64,000 bases of DNA from Beroe forskalii (taxonomy: Eukaryota; Ctenophora; Nuda; Beroida; Beroidae), in the NCBI GenBank assembly GCA_011033025.1, contig WFMF01000126.1, positions 124,001 through 188,000 on the forward strand, in the 5' to 3' direction. Below, in pieces: positions 22,246 to 32,288 of the stretch (positions are counted from its first letter, which is position 1; every line of letters starts with the position of its first letter). Made by a program: the position numbers and the translations under genes. A model generated the notes under the pieces. That model was not told where the DNA came from. It did not search any database and was given only the letters and a program-made list of their open reading frames with translations.

Positions 22246-24486
22246 TTAGTAAGCTGATAGGAGGGGGTGGCCATGCAGCTCCTCAACTACAGGACGATCT
22301 GCAGGCTCATGTTCCAGACAGCTCAAAACAAAGGATTTTAGCTGCTCTGGCACCGAGTCAGGAAAGGAAAGCTCGTGCTTCATTCGTTTCTGGGCTATTT
22401 TAAACATTGCTGCAAGAGGCTCAATTCCGAAGAAGGGAGGATTTCCCGAGAGGAACTCGAAGACTGTCACCCCAACACCCCATATGTCAACTTTGTAGGT
22501 GTAAGCTGAAATTGTAATCTGGTTAGGTACCCAATATGTATATTGTATGATCTACTATCTGTTTATGTAAAGATGTAACGGTCAAGATAATGACACATAT
22601 GTCTGTTTAGTGTTTCACCATTGGAGGCACAGGTAGCTAGTTCGCTGTGTACATTGTATTAAAGTATTGAATAGCAATGTTAATGATATTAATTCTCTAA
22701 ATATAATTGGGAAAGCTTGGGATGGCATGTATTGCAGCTATCCAGTAATGTATTCCATGCAGTTTCCAATGAAATTGTGAGGATATTTTGAACAGCATTG
22801 TGTATAATATTATGAATATATGTGAAAGTCATTGTTAATGTTGCAATTTAAATACCTAAGCCTGTTAATTCAATCTGCTTTTAACAACTGCAATATATCA
22901 AGAAAAGTTAGAATTCTAAGAAAAATCCCATAACTGTATACTGATAAACCTTTATAGATAAGACATTGGATTAGTTCTTTCAAGACAAGAGAAATTTTGA
23001 ACTATTGTTAGTTGAGTGAGCTGACCATGTACCTAACTCCTAACTACCAAGTACACCTTTTCAATCACAATGAGTTAATTCACATTAGTCACAGCTATTA
23101 AACTGCGCCAATAAACTACAATATAAACTCACTCTCAGCTTTGATGACTTCTGGGGCCATCCAGTAGGGTGTGCCAACAACAGTATTTGCTCCATGAATG
23201 CTGCGTAAAGCATCAAACTGCTTCGAAGCTCCAAAGTCTGCTATCTTTATATCTCCTTGAGATGTTCTCAGTATATTAGCAGCTTTTAAATCCCTATGAA
23301 CAATGTTCTTGGAATGAAGATACATCAATCCAGACAGAATATGCCTCAAGCATTTAACAACATATTTAGTTGACAATGGTCCATTGTTTTGGATGAATGA
23401 TCGCATAGAGCCACCACTCACGTACTCCATGAATATGTTGAAAGAGTCATCGTTATAAATTGATCCGAAATACATGACAATATTTGGATGTTCAAGAGTT
23501 TTCAATATTTCAATCTCATTATTCAATGCCTTGAGCTCCCTTTTTGAATGCTTACATTTAGAATCAAATAAAACCTGCTTCAGTGCAATGTCACATCCAG
23601 TGTCAACTTCAATACATAGGTAAACTTTCGCAAAACCACCACTTCCAATCATCTGTTTCAAAAGATAACCATCAGGCAGCTGTATGGCTGTTGTATTCAA
23701 ATCACACTGCAAATCGTCATAAGATGCTCGAGTTGAAGAACTAATTGAGATAGATGAATCAAAGTTGGATCTATCTGTATCAGCTTCAATAGGAAATTCT
23801 TCAGTCAAATGACGAGGTATGTCACCATCATATGGAGTTGGAACATGTACAGAAGCACTAGAACCAGATTTAGACTGGTTAAGGATCAAGTGCTTGTTTT
23901 CAGGGCTTTGAAAACCTGAGTCAGGTGACCAGCATCTATTTGCAGGTACAAATCTCCCTTCACTGCTATGATTAGGATAACATTGTCTATTTTCATTAGG
24001 TCCAATAAAATCCTCGCCATCAACAGGTTCAGGAATATAAAGACTGTAAGTAGCATGTGCTGACTTGGTTCTCCTATGACCTTTCTTACCTTGAGTGGAT
24101 TTTGATGAATTCTCCTCTTTTATTTGTGATGAAGAAAACACAACACTCAGTGCCTCTAAATCCAGGGGACTTAATGGGGATACTATTTGCTTAGATGATT
24201 GTGACAAGGTCCTAGATTTCTTCACATAGATTTCTATTTTCTGGTTACCCTTTTGAACTAAATCTTGGAATTCACTATCTCTTCTGAGTTTCCTTAGAGT
24301 TCCAGTTCCCCTGAGTATGTAACATCTATATGTATCACCACACTTCTGCTGTACATAATTATTAAGATCTTCCAATGATATTCTTTGGTCAGGGATGATT
24401 TCAAAATCTGTCTCACTTTCAGCAGTGTAACATTTTATAATACACCAAGGTTCACATGGATACAGTGCCATGTTGTAGTGGTGCAA
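22246..24486 (-). CDS. MAP3K2/3 (MEKK)-like serine/threonine kinase
   Basis: Two minus-strand exons, 24486-23133 and 22505-22246 (TAA), with donor GTGAGT and acceptor TTTCAG, code for 537 residues. Residues about 10-90 look like a PB1-type domain (basic and acidic patches, ending KIEIYVKKS). A Ser-rich linker follows to about 260. The kinase domain has the glycine loop IGSGGFAKVY, the lysine in DIALKQV, the helix-C glutamate in NNEIEIL, HRDLKAAN, DFGASKQ, TVVGTPYWMAPEV and, after the intron, VDIWGVGVTVFEFLSGNPPF. All catalytic residues are present. ALKQV, GGSM and DFGASK are typical of MEKK2/MEKK3, which activate MAP2K5 and other MAP2Ks. The N-terminal match to PB1 is weaker than the kinase match. 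Two partial pseudogene copies of the first exon lie at 36156 and 45557. Confidence 0.88.
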
Positions 24487-26040
24487 CTATAATACATTTC
24501 TCTCAAAGAAAATGTTTTCAAAGTCCTAAAAAAGTTTAGTGATCTTATCAATAATTCAGGGGCAATGACCCATGACTTATAGCCCATGAGCTATGCCCAC
24601 GAGTTATGCCCATGAGCTATAGCCTATAAAGCTATAAATCATACACTAACATGAAATACTATCATCAATATTCAAAATCAAATTGACTGCTTAGTGCAAA
24701 AACAAGTAGCAAGAAATGATTGAAACTTTCTGGCCAGGGCGGTAACAATAAGAAAAGGGTATATATTAGACGAACGGTAATACAGGGTGATATTGAGTGT
24801 CAAAAACAAGCAATTAAAAATGGAAAGCCGAGGATGTCAGAACTTGAAATGGTAGAGCCATGATCGAGGTGGATACACGGACGTCTTGTAGAAATTAGGG
24901 GTTTAAAGAAATTGATGTTTACTGGCTTGATTATGTTGAAATGATTGTTTACTTTTATGAAACTTTGAGACAATTGGGACAACTAGGACATATAGGACAA
25001 ACAGAAATTGGAAAAATTCAGCAATTTTCTAAATTGATTCAAGTTTTTGCCACCAAAACCACGGATTTGGTTTAATAACCCGGTTTGGATTGAACACTAA
25101 AATAGCAAAATTGATCACATCCAAACCAGTGGGGGGTTACTAGACCAACCGTCCAACGGTTTTGGTGGTGTAGGACAAACAGAAATTGGAAAAAATCAGC
25201 AATTTTCTAAATTGATTCAAGTTTTTTTGTTTAACTTGATTGCTTATAGCATTGACTGAGGGGGACCTCATAGTGAAACACTAAAAATGCAATAATGGAT
25301 TCAAATCAGATCTACTTTTCACCACTGATTTACTGCCAGTTTCGAGAATACAACATTTAAAATGATTATATTATCTCTCGTCTTCAAGTTTTTTATCGTA
25401 CAAATTCATTTTGAAAATTTCAGCCTGTAATTCATGCTGTGTTTGTTTGCAGTGATTCAGCACTTCTTTATCTCGAAACCTATGATAGGAAAAGAACCCA
25501 ACTGATACACTGCAACTTTTGCTTTTAAAAAGTACAGACATGAAGTTACATGTTAACATTGCAGCAGTTTCAGCATAGAAACTGCCTTGTTCTATCTCAT
25601 ATCATAGGTTGTGAGGTGAAAAATACAAAACTATATTTAAATACTGCTCACAAACACAACTATTTGAGCCTCAGTTGTCTCTGCCACTTTAGCCCCAATT
25701 GTTCCAAGTGTCCCATTTGTCCCTATCCCAATACAATTCAATTTTAGACTCCCACTTATCTCTGTCTCATTTGTCCCATTTGTCCCAATTTTCCCAATTG
25801 TCCCAGTCTAAATTTACTTATTTGAGTCTCATTTGTCCAATTTTTCTGTCCCAATTGTCCCATTTGTCTCTGTACTAATCCACTTTTGTCTTTTTTCATG
25901 ATTGGGATGATTGGGACAATGGCACCCCCATTATAAAACAAAGAGGTAGTTTGGTGGACATAAACAAATATCTATTATCAACAGAAGTATCCTGATTTCC
26001 ATAGAAGTCAGAAGATCTATCTACAAAGAAAATACATCAA
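24487..26040. other. intergenic with small repeats and a possible terminal exon
   Basis: A 15-bp-like repeat around CCCATGAGCTATAG is at 24565-24640. A 55-base segment (AGGACAAACAGAAATTGG...) is repeated at about 24994 and 25172, flanking a 120-base insert with inverted ends CCACCAAAACCAC and GTTTTGGTGGTG. On the minus strand 25479-25371 looks like a short terminal exon (acceptor CATAG, then FRDKEVLNHCKQTQHELQ... and TAA). 25690-25920 is a degenerate TTGTCCCAATTGTCCCA repeat. Confidence 0.5.
25371..25479 (-). CDS. possible terminal exon, unknown gene
   Basis: The stretch follows a pyrimidine-rich acceptor ending ATCATAG and codes for 36 residues of charged, helix-forming sequence (EVLNHCKQTQHELQAEIFK, YDKKLEDER) ending in TAA. 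No upstream exon was found and no family is recognised. It may be chance. Confidence 0.25.
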
Positions 26041-26049
26041 AATAAAATA

Positions 26050-26900
26050 AAATAAACAATTTTGATAAATAAATAAATAAATAAATATCAAAAATTTATA
26101 AATCGCTTTAAAGCTCTAAGAGATTCAAAACTTAAGATGCAATATCAAAAGAAAAGTTCTCACCATCAAAAGCGACTCATATTTCATTGTGGCAATAATT
26201 TAAAAGTGAAATATGAAAAGGCAACATTAAAGAAATGAGTCTTGAGCTTTCTTAAAATCATGAATATCACTACTAGAACGTATATCATAGGGAAGTTTAT
26301 TCCAGACATTAGGGGCAGCAAAACTGAAAGCCCGTTCAGTTACCTTATAGTTAGGGACATTAGGTCTATGGGGGGGGGGCAACGTCCCGGTTTGTCCCGC
26401 TTTGTCCCGGTTTGTCCTGCTCCAAAAATGTCCCGCTCCAAGATTTGGGTGAGCAATGGGACAAAGCGGGACAAAGCGGGACGTTGCCCCCCCCCCCCAG
26501 GTCTATTTAGCAAGAAATAATCATCTTCGTTTCTTAATGAAAAATTCAATTCTTGCCTCATACTTAAGAGATTCTGAAGATATATTGGTGCCAAATTGTT
26601 CACACATTTAAATGTTAAAAGTGCTATTTTATAGGTAGTCAATACGTTGTTGCACTGGGAGAAAATGAGCTTCCTTGAGAAATGGAGTAATGTGATCTCT
26701 ATAACCAATCCTGCCAAACAAAAAACCTAACACATGCATTCTGAAGTTTTTGAAGTTTTTTGATTACATAGTCAGGGAGACCTACATAAAGTCCATTGCA
26801 GTAATCAATTTTGGAGAATATCAAACAGTGTATCAGTTGCTTCTTCATATTTAAATTCAACTTAGATGCTATTGCACGAAGATACATCAACACTGTTCTC
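26050..26900 (-). mobile_element. 5'-truncated L2/CR1-like LINE, interrupted by a MITE
   Basis: The minus strand encodes the C-terminal part of a non-LTR reverse transcriptase: SKIDYCNGLYVGLPDYVIKK, LQKLQNACVRF, YKIALLTFKCVNNLAPIYL, then after the MITE RAFSFAAPNVWNKLPYDIR. These are the usual thumb and C-terminal motifs of CR1/L2-group elements. The 3' end has a (TTTA)n tail, seen on the plus strand as AAATAAATAAATAAAT near 26070. Stops and frameshifts make it non-functional. Confidence 0.8.
26370..26498. mobile_element. 129-bp MITE with 8-bp target duplication
   Basis: Ends are inverted copies of about 40 bases: a G run then CAACGTCCCG and TTTGTCCCGCTTTGTCCCG repeats. Flanks are AGGTCTAT at 26362-26369 and again at 26499-26506. 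Without the element and one flank copy, the LINE reading frame around it runs on uninterrupted (LLNRP then NVPNYK). An 8-bp duplication is typical of hAT elements. The G-run length is uncertain. Confidence 0.9.
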
Positions 26901-27239
26901 AGAACTCAAATATCTTCAACTTTCCACCTCTTACTGGATCTTCCAGCCTCTTATAACATTGAAATTTGAAATAGAGAAGTAAATAATTTAAAAGGATTGT
27001 TCATTTCAAATTAAATCAAAAAAAAACTTATGATTAACTTGGCAGTTTATATTAAAATAAATAATTGATTCAAATAAGTGAACAAATACCTCACTCAAGT
27101 ATGACTGCCTACCCAACAAAAATAAGTTACTGCAACTGAATATAATAATTTAAACTGAACAATATGATAAAAACTGAATATAATAATTTAAATTCGGAAG
27201 TATACTGATAGTCAGTATGAAAAATAAATTTATTTGAAG

Positions 27240-28330
27240 TTATAGAACAAAAACAATAAATTAATACCTTAAATTAAAAAACCGTTTCTTAGCCAAGAAT
27301 GGTCTTGTCTTAAGGTAATCCACTTGTGCTCGTCTATTTTCTAAATAACTACTGGTTTCTATTTTTGAGAGTATAAAAGACTCCAATTTGCATTTGAATT
27401 CATCTACTGTACTAGAGTCCCGTACATCAATTGGCAGTTTATTCCATATTTCTCTAACACGTTCAGTTATAAATCTTCGGTGAAGTTTCTGAATACTTTT
27501 AGGTATGTTGCCCTTTATCTTAAGATTTGAGATTAAGTTGTGCCTATTTTTACTGAAATTAAAGATATTATGTTGTAACCCATTAATACCTCTAAAAGCC
27601 TTAAAAGTTTCGATTAGATCACCACGGTAACGTCTTGCAGCTAAAGTGGTAAGCTGCAGGTACCCCGATCTCTCAGAGTAGGGAAGTTGGCCCATCCTGT
27701 CAATCAAACGAGTAAAGCGCCTCTGGACACTCTCTAAACTAAGAATTAGAGACCAATTCCCATGCTCTGGAGATGGGTTCCACAGCTGAACTCCATATTC
27801 TAAATGTGGTCTTATCAAAGCTTTATAAACTCTTAACATAACAGATTTCTCTCTTAAAGTGTAATTTCTTAGTATCCAACAAATCATTTGGTTGGCCTTT
27901 GTAACACACTGTTTGATCTGGTCATTCCAAAGTAGAGTATCCGAGATGATAATACCCAAATCTTTTTCCTGCCCAGATACCTCCAAAACATTATTGTTAA
28001 GTGTATATTCATTTAACCTAAGGTGCAAAACTTTACATTTACTTTCATTAAACTTGAGTAACCAGGTCTTCTCCCATTTTTCCAACTGTTCTAAATCATC
28101 TTTAATATTTCCACAGCTACTAGCATTTCCTATTAGTTTGAAATCATCAGCAAAGAGTTTAATCTTACTTTTTATGTTACTGGGCAAATCATTTATGAAT
28201 AGTATGAACAATAGTGGCCCTAGCACTGACCCTTGAGGTACTCCTGATAGAACATGTCTCAAGGAAGAAAAAGAGCCATCTAGCTAAACCTTCATACTTC
28301 TATCTTTAAGAAAATCTCTTATCATCGGAA
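27240..28330 (-). mobile_element. 5'-truncated CR1-like LINE, reverse transcriptase C-terminal half
   Basis: A minus-strand frame (28262-27261) codes for 333 residues with RT motifs SGVPQGSVLGPLLFILFIND and FADDFKL (the catalytic Y/FADD box), GIIISDTLLWNDQI, RPHLEYGVQLWNP, VQRRFTRLI and REIWNKLP. Upstream the frame continues with matching residues (REFL/DRS-like, then an in-frame TAG near 28288) and similarity ends near 28320. No endonuclease domain is present, so it is dead on arrival in the usual LINE way. It belongs to a different subfamily from the LINE at 26.0-26.9 kb. Confidence 0.88.
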
Positions 28331-28617
28331 ACATCACTGTTTCCAACTTTGATGTTTAGATCAATTCATCCTATCTCCAGGTACTGATTCTATTGGTCAG
28401 ATCAATGGAATTTGCCCTACATAGTAGACCGCCTCATAAATGACCAAAAATCAACTTTTTTGAGTAAATCAACTTGGGGGTATTTAATTATCCCCCATTT
28501 GCCATAAAATGAGGTGCAGTGACTTAATTTTTGATCATAATCGAAATTTCACATTTGCAGTGACCACACCCTCTTAATGAGCTGGAAAAAGCATTAGAAT
28601 ATAGGCTATGAACTTCC

Positions 28618-29140
28618 CATAACCAGGGGTGTCGCGAAAAACTAGGGATGTCGCGTAAAACTAGGGATCTGGTTAGAGCAAGCTATGAACTAAACACTCA
28701 AATTTGGCATTTGGAAGCCTAAAACATGATTTGAAGTGCTGATATGTTCTGCATCGTCTTCCCCATCCTAGAAAATGGTGTGGAAGAAGGAATTAGATAA
28801 AAATTGTGTTACGAAGCCAAGTTATAATGGTTCAACGCTGAAAACAACTCCTCCCATGTTATTTATGATAATAACTTTGTTGTCTGACGTTGACAGACCC
28901 TCTCGAGAATCAGCGCCGCAGGTCATACATCGTACGACAATGCTAATGCCGATCGGCGATGTTCGAGGAGTTCCTAAGCCCGCATAGGTGCGTGTACGCG
29001 CTGCGCTTCCCTACGCGCCGGTGCGCTTCCCTACGCGCCGCGCGAGCCGACACAGGGATATATGTGTTTAGCAATTCGAGGAGTGAAACGACGGCGCGCA
29101 AAAAAGGCTCTGGTTAGAGTAACAAACAGGGGTATACGGT
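28618..29140. repeat. GC-rich dispersed repeat, copy C
   Basis: Shares ATAACCAGGGGTGTCGCG and AACTAGGGATCTGGTTA with 38213 and 46696. It also carries, in inverted orientation, the block GTCTGACGTTGACAGACC...GATTC-rich...CATACATCGTACGAC found at 38470-38600 and 46945-47060. Non-coding. Confidence 0.7.
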
Positions 29141-29370
29141 GGTCTTAGTCTTAGTAAAACGGCCACAGTCGGTTTAATCAACCAGGCCGGTGGCAGCCAT
29201 GCTGAGCATGGAGACTATCCCTAGTACACTAGGCGAAGCTTTGGTGAACTCCTGCGTTTTTTCAGGCCACCGACTGCCGGAGATATCCTGTATTGAGTAG
29301 TCTACCCGTCCAGGACCACTGGACCAGCAAGCCACCAACGCCCTGGCCAAAAACAGTTGGCCTAAAACAA

Positions 29371-29783
29371 GTAAGATGGCCATTTTGGCCACATTTTTGG
29401 AGATATGAGCTTCAAACTTGTTTTGTACCACCATCATTTGGGTCAAAATTGATGGGCAAACCAATTTTAAGTGAATTGGTCTGACCATTTAAGCCCATAA
29501 AGACTTCAAAAATAAACTTAATATTCCCATCTCAGTTGGAGCTTTTGCCCTGGGATGCCAATGGGCCAAAATCCCCAACTATTTTGGCTCTACCTGGAAA
29601 AAGAAGAGGGAACTAATTGTTAGTTTGGTGATATTTTTAAGTGTGATTAAGTTTTGGTGATTCTGAAAATTGTTCATGAAACATTGAAAAATGTTGCTAA
29701 ATTGCCAATTTTGACCTAAATGATGGGCAAAACAAGTTTGAAGCTCATATCTACAAAAATGTGGCCAAAATGGCCATCTTAAG
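29371..29783. repeat. fold-back repeat
   Basis: The block at 29371-29465 (AAGATGGCCATTTTGGCCAC... to GATGGGCAAA) returns inverted at 29698-29783, with about 230 bases between. Frames on both strands repeat the same residues (WPFWPHF, RYELQTCF), as expected for inverted copies. Mobile-element origin is likely but ends are not defined. Confidence 0.7.
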
Positions 29784-29882
29784 GCCCAAAATAGGCCAAC
29801 TGCCACTTTGGCGCGCGCTTCGCATGGGCATAACTTGGCCATTTTTCATCCGATTTTGACAAACAAATACACTAAAATGATC

Positions 29883-30355
29883 GGTCAGTCTCCCATATAA
29901 ACGGGAGCCTTCATTATCTATGACAATGACGTCACTCAGAAAAATATAATTAAGCGCATCTAGCGCTTTAAGCAGTAAGGTTAGGGTTCTGATTAGGGTC
30001 AGGATTTGTTAGGCTTAGGATAAGGATTAAGGTTAGGGTTTTGGTAAGGGCAATGGTTAGGTTTAGGATACAGAAAAATTGACGTTTAGATCTGTGACGT
30101 CATGGTATGTGTCCCATATAACGCTGGCTGAGTGACGTCACAGACCTAAAGGTCAATTTTTCTGTATCCTAAACCTAACCATGACCCTAACCAAAACCCT
30201 AACCTTAATCCTAACCCTAACCCTAACAAATCGTGACCCTAATCGTGACCCTAACCCAAGTCCTTAAAGCGCTAGGTGCGCTTAACTATATTTTTCTGAC
30301 TGACCCAGAGTTATATGGGACACTAGCCTATATATGAGTATATGGGAGACATACC
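29883..30355. mobile_element. 473-bp fold-back MITE containing telomere-like repeats
   Basis: Ends are GGTCAGTCTCCCATATA and, inverted, GGTATGTCTCCCATATA. The element is flanked by AAATGATC on both sides (29875-29882 and 30356-30363). Each arm contains a shared block with GACGTCA, TTTTTCTG and AAGCGC...AGCGCTT, then an inner stretch rich in TTAGGG/TTAGGT on the left and CCCTAA/CCTAAC on the right. The whole element can fold on itself. No coding frame. Confidence 0.88.
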
Positions 30356-30363
30356 AAATGATC

Positions 30364-32288
30364 AGCTCGTCGAATCGAATGCAACCAAAAGCTAAGCTCT
30401 ATCTCCATCAGAAAAAATTTCGATTTTTGGACGCCATTTTTGCTCCGAGGCCTCACAGGGGCAATGTTGGACCTATGGACTCAAGACCACCGTCAAAATG
30501 TTGGTACACGCCCTGGCCATCCTGGCCAACTCATATCTCAAATTCGTGTTTTCCAAAATGTGAGGGGTGAACCCCCCCCCCCCCCCCTTAACTCTGCTTT
30601 CTACCGACCACGCCCCTCTTTTATCATTGGAAATATGGGCGGAAATTCCGGGAAATTGCAGAATTTTTTAACGAAAAACTTAAAAATTTTCAGGATGTAA
30701 AGTAGTAGAGCACCCTACAGTCGATACGAATGAAGTAAAACGTCGTTACCTTCAAGTTGATACCACTGCCCAACTAAATACCACCGAATGTTAATGGCAT
30801 AAAAGTTTAGAAATCAAATAATAAAACGGCTTTTGAATGGTCAGTTACCATCACACAAGTTACTTTCGATACATAGTGATTCACTTTCTGTAGTTCATGT
30901 TCAAGGTAATGAATTGGTCATTCGACCATGCATCGCATGATCATAGCTCTATACTGATTATAGTATGTATTTTGGAAAATGTATATATTTTGTTGTACAC
31001 CAGCTGTATATCAATTCAAAGCCCTGCCTATTATTAAAATCCGCTGAATTAAAATAATTCTGCAATTTCGCAGTATCAGCTCAGGTAAGAGCAGTCCCAG
31101 CCTCACTGGCAACAGCTCTGCAGCCGTTATTGCTAAGTCGTGGAATACGGCTGGTAACGGAATGTTTGGGGAAATATGTCTTCCCTACGTTTCCAACGAA
31201 TTGGGATAAACTCGATGGGAGTAAACCAATTTTTATTGTTGAATGTTCGGCTGTTTAGAATGAAGTAAATCGCAAGGTGAGTAGAAAAGTTGCCATGCAG
31301 CCGTCACGATTATTCAATGTTAGTCGAAGATACCAGCCTTGCATTAGCATTATTTGCATTCTTTTGTAATTTAGTTTGTTACGATTAACCGAAGCAATAC
31401 TTGGTGCATTTCCTATACCTATTCTCACAATTGAAAACATTGCAGTATGGATCAATCCGTACCAGTTTTTTAAGCTTTAATTCCCGACAATAAAAGTGCC
31501 CCTCCCACCCCGCTCGTACGTGTACCATATTGGCATAATACGCAATAGTCTCCAGCAATCCAGCAAACTTCACTGAAATCATCCACTAAACCGTGTTTAA
31601 TTGTTCAAAAGTTAACGTTCCCGATTATATAAGTCAATCTGTCGCCATAAATCATAAGAATAATGGGGGAGGGCAACCCCTCAAACCCCCCAAAATTAAG
31701 CCCCCTATTGGCAATTTGTTATATCCACCTGTGCGCTTCAAAGAAAAATGAAAATTATAACTTTAGAACTGATGCGTCATTATTGTTCCGCAGTAACCCA
31801 AAACCTTATCTTAAATTCTCTGTTCTTTACTTCATAGAATTTAGCATGATTCAGATGGTTTAGGAAATAGGGATAGGTGAAAACAAGAAGTGAAGTCAAA
31901 AACTTGATAACTGATCTTTTAGACATCAGAAATGACACATTACAACTAATAGACAACTCATGGACTGAACCATTCCAAACCTGACATCGTATTCACCAAG
32001 CACAAATTCCACTCTGATCACTAAGCATTTAATAAAAATATTCGTTCAATGTCGCATGATTTTCACACCTAAGCACCTATTAAGACTCAAATTCTACTGA
32101 TAATCATATCCAATAATCCGTCTAGTAGTGAGCTAAAACAGGAAATCTTGACTACCTATGAATTTGCATTGGTTGAATTATGATTCGGGAAAGGGCACTG
32201 GCAACAATACAGATGAATGCATATCGCTAACGTTGAAGATTGCTAACGTCTCCCCCATCGCTTAATATAAGCTACTGCAGAGTGGGGG
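30364..32288. other. intergenic, nothing recognised
   Basis: AT-rich sequence with a C-run at about 30573 and isolated short frames. No exon, RNA or repeat family is supported. Confidence 0.5.

Noticed and set aside
29960-30250. Telomere or chromosome-fusion remnant
   Set aside because: The TTAGGG/CCCTAA-like repeats lie inside a TIR element with 8-bp flanks and in inverted orientation in its two arms, so they belong to the element.
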